Shown here one piece after another: positions 10,906-22,026 of a DNA stretch of 64,000 nt. The stretch spans positions 6,559,261 through 6,623,260 of the forward strand of contig NC_041002.1 of assembly GCF_004193775.1 (NCBI RefSeq), in the 5' to 3' direction. The notes beneath the pieces were generated by a model, which had not been told where the DNA came from, did not search any database, and was given only the letters and a program-made list of their open reading frames with translations. Made by a program: the position numbers and the translations under genes. Origin of the DNA: Glycine soja (taxonomy: Eukaryota > Streptophyta > Magnoliopsida > Fabales > Fabaceae). The first letter of the stretch is position 1; every line of letters starts with the position of its first letter.

Positions 10906-12720
10906 TGTTACAGGATTCCACTCCCACAGAGGATGACAAAGATCCTGAATCAGCATCATCACAAGTTCAACATAAGGAGGAAAAACGCTTTGAGAACCTG
11001 TACCAGTGAAGAAAAAACCTGACCTGGTCCAACAACAACTTCAATCATCCGAACCGGAGGTAAGAACCCAGACTCTTGAGGACACCTTAGATGCCTCTTG
11101 TGAATCTAACCTAGATGATTTGCCAATTGCCTTAAGAAAAGGAAAAGGATCTTGTGCCAAATATCCTATATCCCAATTTGTGTCTACTAAAAATCTTTCT
11201 CTACAGCACACCAGAGTTTTATTTCAACTATTGATTCTATCAAAATCCCTACATTAGTACAAGAAGCCTTAAAGGATGAGAACTAGGTTGAGCCATGACT
11301 GAAGAAATGGGTGCATTGGAAAGGAATGGGACTTGGGAGATTGTAAAGACACCGAAAGACAAAAAGGCAGTGGGTTATAGGTAGATATATACAATTAAAT
11401 ATCAGGTTGATGGCACATTGGACTGGTATAAGGCGAGGTTGGTTGCAAAGGGATACACCCAAACCTATGGGATCGATTATGAGGAAACATTTGCTCTAGT
11501 GGCAAAAATGAATACGGTTAGGATCATCATCTCCTTAGCATCGCACTTTGGTTGGGAGATGCATCAATTTGATGTTAAAAATGCCTTCTTAGATGGAAGC
11601 TTTGAAGAAGAAGTGTACATGGAGATTCCACTTGGATATGGTGCCGCTAATGGAGGAAATAAAGTTTGCAGACTAAAGAAAGCCCTATATGGTCTCAAGC
11701 AGTCTCCTCGGGCTTGGTTTGGTAGGTTCACTCAAGCTATGGTATCTTTGGGGTACAAGCAAAGCCACCATACTCTTTTTATAAAACACTCCCAAGATGG
11801 TAAACTTACTTTGCTATTGGTCTATGTTGATGATATAATTATTGTAGGCTATGATGAGCTTGAAAAACAAACCTTGAGGGAGAGGTTAGCTACCCAATTT
11901 GAGATGAAGGATCTCAGGAAGCTGAGATAGAGATTGCATACTCTAGGCAGGGTATCTTCATTTCTCAGAGAAAATATATACTTGATCTCCTCAAAGAAGT
12001 TGGTAAGTAGGGTTGTAAAACCACTGGAGCGCCCATAGAGCAAAATCACAGGATTGGAAATGATGAAGAAAGCCCAAAGGTAGAGAAGACACTCTACCAG
12101 AGACTTGTAGGAAAACTTATCTACTTATCCCACACCAGGCTTGATATAGCCTATGTAGTTAGTGTGGTTAGTCAATTCATGCATGACCCAAGAGAGAGAC
12201 ATTTGCAGGCAGTAAATAGAATCATTGAGTACTTGAAATGTTCTCCAGGAAATGGGTTGTTGTTTAAAAAGGAGAAAAATTTATCCATGAAAGTATATAC
12301 TGATGCTGACTATGCAGGATCAATTGTTGATTGGAGATCTACCACAAGATACTGCATGTTCTTGGGTGGAAATTTAGTATCATGGAGGAGTAAGAAGCAA
12401 AATGTGGTTGCAAGATCAAGTGCAGAAGCAGAATTCAGAGCTATGGGTCAAGGTGTTTGTGAGTTGTTATGGATGAAGATCATACTTGATGACCTCAAAA
12501 TAAAATATGAAGCTCCTATGGGACTGGTTTGTGATAATAAGTCCGCCATCAGCATTGCACACAATCCAGTTCAACATGATCGAACAAAGCACATAGAGAT
12601 TGATCGACATTTCATTAAGGAGAAATTGGACAATGGTCTTATGGCCACCGAATACATCCCTTCAAAGATTTAGTTGGAAAATATGTTCACCAAGGGACTT
12701 CCCACGGAGCAGCTTCAAGA
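10906..12720 (+). pseudogene. RT and RNase H of copia B
   Basis: RT core at 11418-11930: [51 protein letters not shown] and [12 protein letters not shown] (YVDD intact). It breaks at the TAG after KDLRKLR. RNase H at 12164-12673 contains VYTDADYAGS, SSAEAEFRAM and [15 protein letters not shown], ending close to the purine tract. An in-frame TAG precedes RT at about 11384. The inverted sister copy has equivalent domains, so this was a functional family. Confidence 0.87.
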
Positions 12721-12773
12721 CCTTACTTGCAAGTTGGGAATGATAGATATACATTCACTAGCTTGAGCGGGAG

Positions 12774-12967
12774 TGTTGTGATATGTTCCATAATTAGCAC
12801 ATATTTTATTCTATAATTAGTACAAATTTGATTTTTTTTTATTTGTCCAGATTTTGTTCCATTTTATTTCTTTCCTTAATTAGGTCGTTGGCAGCTTATA
12901 AATTAGTCTTGTATTCACTCTTTGAAAGACAAAATTACAATAATATTCAAATTATTATCTTTTAAGC
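12774..12967 (+). repeat. 3' LTR of copia B
   Basis: 194 bp, starting TGTTGTGATATG and ending TTTTAAGC. It matches the 5' LTR with numerous substitutions and one ~30-base length difference, so the insertion is fairly old. Confidence 0.85.
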
Positions 12968-13440
12968 AAAACCTACTATTGTAACTAAGTCTCAACCTAA
13001 TACCATTCTTCTCACTATTTTACCCACTGTTCCGGCTGCTGTTGCTGACTCATTACCTCACTACCTATTGCTTCTATCCAACAACAACACTTCTCTCTTA
13101 TAACCCAACACCAGAACCTGCACCAGACACTAGCCTTTCCCCTCATAACACCTATGCTTCTATTTAACATTTGTAGTTTCCTACACCAGAACCTATGTCT
13201 GAACCTGTTAGTCCCTCCCCCATTAATACCAACTTTCAAATATCCCAATGCTCACTTTGTCATGATCCTGTACCACCTACTGCCCTACCTCAAACCTCTA
13301 CTGTCCCACCTCAAAATTCTATGTGAAGACCAGAAAACATACACTCCATGTGTACAAGGGCAAAATCTAGAATTGTGAAACCTAGACTTAACCCTACATT
13401 GCTTTTGACTCATGTTGAACCTAAGTCTGTCAAATCGGCA
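12968..13440 (+). pseudogene. Pre-RT linker of outer copia element
   Basis: Broken frames rich in Pro, Ser and Thr (PEPMSEPVSPSPINTNFQ, VPPTALPQTSTVPP) lead to HSMCTRAKSRIVKPRLNP and THVEPKSVKSA. This is the conserved segment that precedes RT in copia polyproteins. The frame resumes after the LINE at 19695 ([17 protein letters not shown]), which shows the LINE split one coding region. No protease or integrase of this element is found on either side of copia B. Confidence 0.78.
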
Positions 13441-13552
13441 ACATAAAGCATGAGTATAGAGAGAGAGTGAGACTGGGTGGGAGAGAGTTAGACTAGAAGA
13501 GAGAAGAAAGAGAGCAACAAAGAGAGATTGAGGGAGGATCCTCGTCTGCACT

Positions 13553-14600
13553 ATGCCGGAGATAGGAGTGGACAAAAACAGAGCTACAATCAAGGTAATT
13601 AGAGGGGCGGAATGACATAGTATCGTTCTACTTCACCAGATTCCCAGAGGAAGCAACCGAGAAAGACCAATGGTACCATTTCAAAAAGTTTGGGGACGTA
13701 AGGGAGATCTTTATTCCCAAACAACGGAACAAGAGCGGTAGAAGATACGGCTTTGCTAGATTTAAAGGGGTGGAGGATGTGCATGGGCTAGAAAGGAAAT
13801 TAGATAACATCATCTTTGGTGGGCTCAAGATGTATGTCAATGTCCCAAAATTTAAGAGAGCCAGGTCTGAAAAGTCAATCCCAGAAGCAAAACGAATGGA
13901 ACATGGTGAGCAAGAGGAACAGGAGGCACCTTGGCGACGACAACCATACTCGCCACTGTATCAAGGGTCGTATGCGGAGGTAGTGACGTGGAATAATAGA
14001 AATCCAGGCTCAAAGAGAACACCTTGGAAGAAGAGTCAGAGAAGTGAAGCATCATGGTCCTCGATGTGTCTCAACATACAGAAAACAAGGAACAAGTGGC
14101 TCAATGAGGCTTGGGTGGGTAGACTAAAAAACCTGGCGTTGTTTGATAGAGTTGAAGACGACTTACAATGGGATATTGGAGCTTATGTATCACCAAAGTA
14201 TATGGGGGATGACATGGTCTTGCTACTAGGCCTCACTAAGGCTAAAGCACAACAAATGATGGAGGAAGAAAAGGAAGGAGGGGACACTTCGTTCTACAGC
14301 CTGGAGAAGTGGAACCTGAGATTACGCACAGGGCACAGGATGACTTGGGTCACCTGCTAGGGCATCCCACTACTGGCATGGGACACGGAGCAAATACGGA
14401 AGATAGTGTCTCCTATCGGGGACATGGTGGACGATGACGTTGACTTTGTTTGGAGATTGGATAGGGCTCGGGTCCTCATTAAAATGCCGTGGAGGCCATT
14501 TCTACAGCACACCGTCAATGCTCACATCCAAGGGAAAGAGTATAGTGTGCACGTGGTGGAAGACTCAGGAAGTAACTCAGAAAAGTGCCGCTGTCGGTGA
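13553..14600 (+). pseudogene. LINE ORF1 (RRM plus DUF4283-like region), broken
   Basis: The first ATG (about 13553) runs only to a TGA in GGGGCGGAATGA; a one-base shift restores the frame NDIVSFYFTRFPEEA. An RRM follows with RNP2-like SFYFTRFPE and RNP1-like GRRYGFARFK (about 13640-13770). The open stretch 13770-14360 then 14406-14600 contains WLNEAWVGRLKNLALFD and the DUF4283-like pattern GIPLLAWDTEQIRKI...DRARVLIKMPW. ORF1 proteins of this type bind LINE RNA. A TAG follows MTWVTC at about 14358-14360. Confidence 0.78.
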
Positions 14601-15824
14601 GGGAGTCGTTTTGGGTTGTCGGAGGAACTCGAATCAAAACAAAGTGACGTCGGAATGCCGTTCAAGGAAGTGGGCCGTAGGTCAGCGGCAGATGATGCGT
14701 CGCACTTCGCGGAGGGTGCGTCGCACTACGCAATGGATGTATGGCAGGTCACAGTGACAAAGCATATGGCGGAGGGTAGGAGGCATGGAGTGTCGGAAGG
14801 CGTCATGCAGCTCGCGGCAATGGGGAGTGCGTTGCACGTTGCGGCGGAGGGGAGTGTGCCGTAGCTTACGTCAGAGGATGTCGTGCAGTTCGTGGCCAAG
14901 GGGAGTGGGCCACTTGTCGCAGTGGCTCCGGCAAGCAACGAAGCATGCACAAGCACCAACACCGTGTCGTCGTCGGGAACAATGAACCACGGCATAAATA
15001 GTTTACCCAACGGACCAAACGATAATCAATTTCAGATGGGTAATGACATTACCCACTGTGTAAGCAGCTCAACGAATACCAAGCAGCCAGGGGATAGAGA
15101 TATCCGTGCAATGGCTATTTTTGAGAGTCAGCCTAAGTTCCATCACGTGGTACTAGCTGGCCGAGATGCAAACTTTCACAAAAATGGTGACATGCAGAGC
15201 ACGGGAAACTTAATCCCTACAGTGAGGAGTGGATTGGCATGCGAAAAAGGAAACTGTGGAGGAGAAGTGCACTGTGGCTTATCAGAAGTGAATATTTTCA
15301 AAACAAATCAGACATGTGACCCACAGGAACATTTAACATTGGGTCTGGGATCTGCTACCTACACTCCCCTGCTATATACACCCTCTTAATATATACACCC
15401 CCTCTGCCCAAACAGAACCTCATATTTCGAGCCCAAAAGAGAGCAATCTGCAAGTCTATTCGTGAAAAAGGTTCTTAAAAAAACAAATCCACATGGTTTG
15501 TGCAGCTGATGCAAGCCCAATAACAAACAAGGTCATGGCTTTAAATATTTCAAGCCCAAACCAGTAACATCATGACAACTCAGATAATATTGGGACCATA
15601 ATAAAAGATAGCAATGCACAACTAGATGGCATCTCAGTGCAAACAGCGAATGAGAAGGCAGAATCAGTAAACATTTAGAGGCAAGAGGTAGCAGGCTTAT
15701 GGGACGTGGCAAAAGAAATGGGGGTCACTTATGGGTCAGTGCAAAGAAATTATGTGGAGAAATTAATGAAAATGGAGGAAAGAGATAAAAAAAAGGCAGA
15801 GAGATTGGGAAATAGGAGTATGCC
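14601..15824 (+). other. LINE ORF1 tail and inter-ORF region
   Basis: Low-complexity, GC-richer sequence with repeated GCGTCGCAC and TGGCGGAGGG motifs, and a 168-codon frame at 14883-15389 rich in Asn, Ser and Gly. It is probably the poorly conserved C-terminal part of ORF1 followed by the spacer to ORF2 at 15825. I recognise no domain. Confidence 0.5.
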
Positions 15825-18800
15825 ATGAATATTATCACATACAATGTCAGAGGGTTAGGAAGGGGGGGTCAAATGGCCAGCAATTAGGAGAATGGTCAAC
15901 AATCAACACATTGACATGCTATGTATCCAAGAGACAAAAAAGAAGGTAATTGATAAATTCATGTGTCAAGCTTTATGGGGGGATTCTGAGGTCAGTTGGG
16001 AGGCACAATCTGCATCACACTCAGCGAGTGGAATTCTATGCCTATGGAGTGAAAAATCATTCAAGTTAGAAAGGAAATTCATTGGATCTGGTTTCATAAT
16101 GCTGGTAGGGAAGTGGCTTCAGGAGGCACAACAAATTCACATCATCAACATTTACTCTCCATGTGACATTCAGAACAAGAGAGTCTTATGGGATAGTGTT
16201 AAGCAGTTGAAAAACCAAACTCAAGAGGGACTATGGTGCATAGTGGGTGATTTCAATAACATCAGAACACCGTCAGAAAGATCTAGAATATGTCAAAGGG
16301 GGTCGGGAGAAAGCAACACCAGTGAATTCAATGACTGGATAGAAGAGCTGGAGGTTGTGGAAGTGCCATGGGTGGGAAAAAAATTTACATGGTTCAGACC
16401 GAATAGAGCTGCTAGAAACAAGTTGGATAGATTCTTGGTCTCTCCAGAATGGCTTGATAAATGGCCCGGAAGCACCCAACATACATTGGACAGAAACTTC
16501 TCAGATCATTGTCCAATCCTGCTTAGATCTAAATTTGTAGATTGAGGTCCTAAATCTTTTAGGATCCTTGACTACTGGCTATTGGACAGTTCTTTCAACA
16601 AATTAGTTCATGAGTGTTGGACTTCTAACTAGCAAACAGGGTGGGGAGGATATGTGCTTAAAGAAAAAATTAAAAGATTGAAAGAAAGGTTGAAGGTATG
16701 GAATAGAGAACACTACGGTGACACTTTTAAGAAATACAAAAAAATTGAGGGGGAATTAAACAAGTTGGAAGCTGATACAGATGATAGACACTTAGCTCCT
16801 CACAAAGTGGTGATCAGGAAGCAACTTTAAGAAGATTTGTGGGTAGCGGCCCAATCACATGAGTCTTTATTACGACAAAAGGCAAGATCTAGATGGATCA
16901 AAGAAGGTGATTGCAACTCATGATATTTCCATCTGATGATGAATGCGAGCCGAAGGAATAATTGTTTGAAAGGGGTGTTGTCTGATGGATCTTGGATTAA
17001 AGAACCGGCAAGGGTCAAAGAGGTAGTCAGATCATTTTTCTTGCATCGTTTTCAAGAATCTAATCATGATAGACCCCGGCTGGACGGTATATGCTTCCAC
17101 ACCATAGGCAGTTAGCAAAATGATATGCTAATGGAGCGGTTTCAGGAGGTCAAGGTGAAAAGTGTTGTATGGGAATACGGAAGTGAGAAAAGTCCAGGCC
17201 TATATGGGCTGAATTTCAAATTCATCAAGAGATTCTGGCATATACTCAAACCTGATTTCCTCAGGTTCTTGGATGAATTCTACATAAATGGAACTTTTCC
17301 TAGGGGCTGCAACACATCATTCATAGCTCTAATCCCTAAGATGGTGGATCCACAACTTCTAAATGATTATAGGCCTATCTCATTGATAGGGTGCATTTAC
17401 AAGATAGTGGCAAAGCTGTTAGCCAACAAATTGAAGAAGGTCTTGCCATGCATCATAGATGAAAGACAATCTGCATTCATAGAAGGAAGGCATTTGCTAC
17501 ACAGTGCATTAATAGCAAATGAGGTAGTTGATAAAGCAAAGAGAGCACAAAAGCCATGCATGGTATTCAAAGTTGATTACGAGAAGGCATATGATTCAGT
17601 TTCATGGAATTTATTGCTTTACATGCTACAGAGGATGGGCTTCTGCTCCAAATGGATCAAATGGATTGAGGGATGCCTAAAATCTGCATCTATCTCGGTA
17701 CTGGTGAACAGTAGTCCTTCGTCTGAGTTCATCCCACAAAGAGGACTTAGGCAAGGGGATCCACTAGCACCCCTTTTGTTTAACATTGTTGCTGAAGCTC
17801 TAAATGGGCTTGTGAGGGAAGCTATGGGGAAAAACCTATTTAGGGGATTCCAAGTGGGCTCAAACAAAGTGGAAATCAGCATCCTCCAATATGCAGATGA
17901 CACTATATTCTTTGGAGAGGCATCCATGAGGAATGTAAAAACAATCAAAGCAATTTTGAGGATCTTCGAATTGGTATCAGACCTCAAAATTAACTTTGTA
18001 GAAAGCAGCTTTGGTGCTTTTGGTATGAAGGAACAATGGAAACTTGACGCAGCCAATTACCTTAATTGCAGCCTACTGTCTATTCCTTTTATCTATTTAG
18101 GCATACCTATTGGTGCAAATCCAAGAAGGCGACAGATGTGGGATCCTATCCTCAACAAGTGTGAGAGAAAGTTAGCGAAATGGAAGAAAAAACACCTTTC
18201 TTTTGGGGGGAGAGTAACTCTTATACAGTCAGTCTTAACATCCATTCCTATTTATTTCTTTTCTTTTTTCAGGGTTCCTAAAGGGGTGGTGGACAAGCTG
18301 GTGAGCTTACAGAGAAAATTCCTTTGGGGTGGTGATTCTGAGCATAACAAGATAGCATGGGTCAAATGGAACATAGTATGCCTTCCAAAGGAAGAAGGGG
18401 GACTGGGAATCAAAGATATAGACACTTTCAATCTTGCATTGCTCGCAAAATGGAAGTGGAATCTATTTCAGCACACAGGGCAACTATGGGTTAAGGTACT
18501 GGAATCCAAATATGGCAGACGGAGGAGCTTGAATGATGCACCTAGAGTCAACAACGAATCCATTTGGTGGAGGGATTTAAAAATAGTTTCTCATCATCCA
18601 CAACATGGTGATGCAATATAGAAGAGCACATTATGGAGGGTAGGATGTGGGGACAGAATCAAGTTCTGGGAGGACAACTGGACTGGTGGAGAAGGAGCAC
18701 TGTTGATAAAATATCCCAGACTATACCTTATCTCTTGTCAGCAAAACCAAACTATTCAACAGATGGGAAGTCACAAGGATATAGGGTGGGAATTAATGAG

Positions 18801-19512
18801 AGTTCATCTGGAGGAGATCACTTTTTGATAATGAGATAGACATGGCAATTTCATTCCTAAAAGACATTGAAGGCAAGCCAATTCAGCCACAAAGTAGTGA
18901 TGAGTGGGTGTGGGGGGCAGATCCGAGCGGCCAATACTCGATTAAAAGTGCGTATCATATGATGAGGGGGAATACATCTGAGGGGACAATGCATGCAACT
19001 TATGTTGAACTATGGAAATTAAAGGTACCAAGTAAAATTACAGCTTTTGCATGGAGATTACTCAGAGATAGACTACCAACAAAAAGAAACCTGCAAACAT
19101 GCTAAGTTGAGATAATTGATGGGCAATGCCCTTTCTGCAACTTCGCGGAGGAAGACGCAGACCATTTATTTTTCCATTGCAGAAAAATCATTCCCATGTG
19201 GTGGGAATGTATGTCTTAGGCGAAACTTGAGGGTGCTCTTCCGCAAAACCCAAAACAACATTTTCTACAACATATAAATGGAATGGTTAATGGAATAAGG
19301 ATCAAGAGGTGGAGGTGCTGGTGGCTAGCTTTGACATAGTCCATATGGCACCATAGGAACAAAACAATATTCTCCAATGAAGCATTCAACGGCAACAAAG
19401 TCATGGATGATGCATCTTTCTTACTTTGGACATGGCTTACAAGTTTTGAGAAGGATTTTGACACAAACTATAATCACTGGTCGAGTAATCTTAGATCAGG
19501 GTTTCTTTATTA
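15825..19512 (+). pseudogene. LINE ORF2: endonuclease, reverse transcriptase, zinc-binding tail
   Basis: The ATG at 15825 begins MNIITYNVRGLGRGG. A run of seven G (about 15862-15868) is one longer than the frame needs. The APE-like endonuclease at 15892-16545 has CIQETKK (Glu), GDFNNI and SDHCPIL. RT is open at 17125-18621: SPGLYGLNFKFIK, DYRPISLIGCIYKI, FKVDYEKAYDSVSW, RQGDPLAPLLFNI and catalytic QYADDTIFFGE. 18842-19200 is the zf-RVT-like tail with CPFCNFAEEDADHLFFHC. Stops occur after KFVD, in WTSN, at 16826-16830 and elsewhere. It nicks target DNA and copies its RNA in intact relatives. Confidence 0.9.
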
Positions 19513-19694
19513 GTTGAGGATAGCACAGTAGATCAACAGTAGAAAACAGTTTCATTTATGTATCCAGACATTGGTTCCTATCAAGACTACATCAAGTATG
19601 ATACTGGAACCATATGTTTGATGTCTTAATTTGTAATATTTGTACCTCTGGTACTCAGATTAATATACATATATTTTCGCTGATAAAAAAAATG

Positions 19695-20247
19695 GTCTGT
19701 CAAATCTGCCATATCAAATCTTACCTGGTATGCAGCAATGCAATCTGAATATGATGCATTGATCAAGAATGGTACTTGGACTCTAGTTGACTTACCTTCT
19801 CACAAAATGGCCATTGGCTGCAAGTGGGTCTTTGGACTAAAACAAAATCCATATGGATTTGTCAACAAATATAAGGCACGGCTGGTTGCAAAGGGTTTTC
19901 ACCAAAGACTTGGGCATGACTATAATGAAACTTTTTCCCCAGTTATTAAGCCTACCACTGTAAGGATTCTTCTTACCCTTGCTATTTCAAATAACTAGAC
20001 TCTCTAACAACTAGATGTCAACAATGCCTTCCTAAATGGTTTGCTGGAAGAGGAAGTTTACATGCAGCAACCATCTGGTTTTGAACAATGCAACAAACAA
20101 CTGGCTTGCAAATTGAACAAGGCAATCTATGGGCTTAAACAAGCACCTATGGCCTAGTATGATAAACTTAAGCACACTCTACTGCTATTTCATTTCACCC
20201 CTAGCAAGTGTGATCCCCCTCTATTTTTTTACTCTAAGGTAGCTTTT
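19695..20247 (+). pseudogene. RT N-terminal half of outer copia element
   Basis: [63 protein letters not shown] and YGLKQAPMA follow one another with stops at about 19997, 20008 and 20157. The segment ends at PLFFYSK, just before the YVDD motif would be expected. RNase H resumes only after the TRIM-like palindrome, so roughly 150 codons including YVDD are missing. Confidence 0.82.
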
Positions 20248-20580
20248 TAGGCAACTTCACTTAGTGTTAATTAGTTTTAAGTTGAAATCTAACATGGTAT
20301 CAAAGCCTATAGCCCATCTTAGTTCTTGCCTATTCTAGTAGGCTCGCTTGTATTGGTAGGCATCTGTGGAGGGGGGTGTTAGGAAGTCCCACAGATGCCT
20401 GCTAATGAACTCGAAGTGAAGTTGCCTAACAAATATATAAGCTGCACCCCAAGAACTGAGGCAGACGATGTGAGACTTCCTAACACCCCCCCTCCACATT
20501 GCCTGCCAATACAGGCGAGTCTACTAGAATAGGCAAAAACTAAGATGGGTTGTAGGCTCTGATACCAGGACTTCCTAACA
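20248..20580 (+). mobile_element. Inverted TRIM-like palindromic insertion
   Basis: Two 94-bp arms, 20295-20388 and 20474-20567, are inverted copies. Each runs from a primer-binding-site-like TGGTATCA(A/G)AGCC to a purine tract GTGGAGGGGGG and a TGTTAGGAAGTC LTR start. Partial LTR sequence lies outside the left arm and in the 85-bp spacer. The order LTR end, PBS, ~80-bp body, PPT, LTR start is that of a terminal-repeat retrotransposon in miniature; here two such units lie head to head. No protein is encoded. No clean target-site duplication is visible, and the flanking copia RT is missing its YVDD part. Confidence 0.72.
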
Positions 20581-21104
20581 ACAACTTTCTAAATCTTCAA
20601 AATTTTCTGTCCAAGCATATTGTGATGTTGATTGGGCTTTGGACCTAGATGACAGGCAATCAACTTCAGGAGCATCAATCTTTTTGGGACCTAATCTAGT
20701 GTCCTGGTGGTCTAAAAAGTAGAAAGTTGTGGCTAGATCCAGTACAAAAGCAGAGTATAGAAGCCTGGCTCCTCCTTCTGTTGAAGTGGCTTGGATTCAG
20801 ACCTTGTTGTTTGAATTACAAGTCAGACACACTGCACCAGTGGTCTTCTGTGATAACATGATCACAGTGGCTCTAGCTCACCACCCAGTTCTGCACTCCA
20901 GAACCAAACATATGGAGCTGGAGTTGTTTTTTGTTAGAGAAAAGGTTATGGAGAAGAGTCTTCAAGTAATTCATGTTCCTGCTATTGACCAATATGTTGA
21001 CATCCTCACCAAATCTTTGTCTCCTTCCAACTTTACTATTTTCAAAGACAAGCTTAGAGTTGTTGACAAAACTTTGGTCAACCCCTCATGATCTTGCCCG
21101 GGGG
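20581..21104 (+). pseudogene. RNase H of outer copia element
   Basis: KSSKFSVQAYCDVDWALDLD (first Asp), ARSSTKAEYRSLA (Glu), VVFCDNMITVALAHHP (Asp) and HSRTKHMELELFFVRE form a nearly complete copia RNase H. It is interrupted by TAG in WWSKK* and ends ILTKSLSPSNFTIFKDKL. The purine-tract region GATCTTGCCCGGGGG lies immediately before the 3' LTR. Confidence 0.85.
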
Positions 21105-21348
21105 TATTAGAGTAGATGACTAGAATTACTCCCTACTCTGTTGTTACTACAGTTAGTTATGTTAGTTGTGTTAGTTGACCTCAACTAATCTTAGGTTAGT
21201 TGACAGTTACTACTGTTTGTTGTAACAACTGTTTAGATCTAATATAAATACTAGAGATGTAACCGATTTCAGTTGAGTTAGTTAATATCAAAAACTCCAT
21301 TTCAGAATTCTGAGATTTTTCTCTCCTTTCAATTCTGAAATCCTTTTA
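21105..21348 (+). repeat. 3' LTR of outer copia element
   Basis: Begins TATTAGAGTAG and ends TCCTTTTA, like 2282-2516, with about a dozen substitutions and a small insertion. TATAAATACT lies at about 21244. ATAAT at 21349-21353 completes the target-site duplication. Confidence 0.88.
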
Positions 21349-21353
21349 ATAAT

Positions 21354-21835
21354 CAACTAGGAATCCTAGCAGCAGTGTTGACATCAATAGATCCTTTGAT
21401 TTAAGTGATTAAGGCTGACAAACAAGCAGCAGATAATTGATCTGACTATTTGCTTTCCACTATTGGGGTGATTGAAACACATATGCCTAACCTAATATTA
21501 CTATTTTTGGTTTTTCTTTCCTTTGGTTAGTTTCACTTTTGAAGATAATCTATAATATAAATGAGATATTCCATGAAAAAGTATTGTTTGTAGGAAAACT
21601 GAGACAATTACAATACTCAAAATCTTTGTAGTAATTTATTATTATTCTATTCACAGCTAAAGCATTATTTATTAATTTTAACATCTTTGATGGTAATCCA
21701 AATTTATTTCTTTTCAATTATATGTATAGGTGGCTGCTATGTTGTTGACCATATTGAATGTTTCAGTATTCTGTTTCTATTTCATGTTTGAGATTATGCA
21801 ACTGACATCCCTATCTTTCCATTTCTTTAATCTAG
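21354..21835 (+). other. Presumed intron upstream of first visible OSCA-like exon
   Basis: AT-rich sequence without a recognisable exon. It ends in a good 3' splice site (TTTCTTTAATCTAG at 21822-21835). A second AG (TATAG at about 21729) is followed by an open stretch coding VAAMLLTILNVSVFC, but this does not resemble the OSCA family at that position. Confidence 0.5.
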
Positions 21836-22026
21836 AATGAAGCAAAAAAAAATATATAAAAGGGTTACCCAATTACGATCAGATTCCACTCAGAAGAAGA
21901 ATAGGAATCGTGGATTTTCTGGACTTTTTGACCGAAAAAAACAGTGTTATATATTATGAAAAGAAATTAGAGGACATTGAAGAGAATGTGAGATTGAAGC
22001 AGTCAGAGGCTTCATTGGCTGGAGAA
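21836..22026 (+). CDS. OSCA-like visible exon 1, with two homopolymer frameshifts
   Basis: Encodes the end of the cytosolic domain: [43 protein letters not shown] and [12 protein letters not shown], each in a different frame. The changes fall in an A9 run (21843-21851) and an A7 run (21935-21941). The exon is 191 bases; removing one A from each run gives 189 = 63 codons, phase 0 at both ends, matching the phase of the next exon. Donor GTATGT follows GGAGAA. Confidence 0.8.

Larger units (their letters stand above)
8118..12967 (+). mobile_element. Nested Ty1/copia element B
   Basis: LTRs at 8118-8341 and 12774-12967 flank a complete gag-PR-IN-RT-RNase H order. The same family occurs inverted at 24476-34585, which helped place the ends (TGTTGTGATA...AAGT). 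The primer-binding site TGGTATCAAAGC starts at 8342; the purine tract GCTTGAGCGGGAG precedes 12774. No clean target-site duplication is visible: flanks are CTTCC and AAAAC. The outer copia lacks its protease and integrase exactly here. Frameshifts and stops occur in gag, integrase and RT. Confidence 0.9.
13441..19694 (+). mobile_element. L1-type LINE, near full length, broken
   Basis: About 6.25 kb with ORF1 (RRM-like), ORF2 (endonuclease, RT, zinc-binding C-terminus) and a short A-rich tail (TGATAAAAAAAA). An imperfect target-site duplication, GTCTGTCAAATC plus a few bases, lies at 13425-13436 and 19695-19706. The 5' end begins with a purine-rich GAGAGAGAGTGAGACTGGG leader (from about 13458). 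It interrupts the outer copia just before RT. ORF2 has several stops, so the copy is immobile. Confidence 0.92.
2282..21348 (+). mobile_element. Outer Ty1/copia element, heavily nested and degenerate
   Basis: Bounded by a 235-bp 5' LTR and a 244-bp 3' LTR, with the target-site duplication ATAAT at 2277-2281 and 21349-21353. A TGGTATC...GAGC primer-binding site follows the 5' LTR and a C/G-rich purine tract precedes the 3' LTR. Surviving internal parts in order are gag start, gag end with zinc knuckle, the Pro-rich linker before RT, the N-terminal half of RT, and RNase H. Protease, integrase and the YVDD half of RT are absent. Four insertions expand it to 19 kb: copia 3041-7273, copia 8118-12967, LINE 13441-19694 and a TRIM-like palindrome 20248-20580. 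Many in-frame stops show it is dead. Confidence 0.9.

Noticed and set aside
17619..18056. 145-codon minus-strand ORF opposite LINE RT
   Set aside because: Shadow of the RT coding strand.
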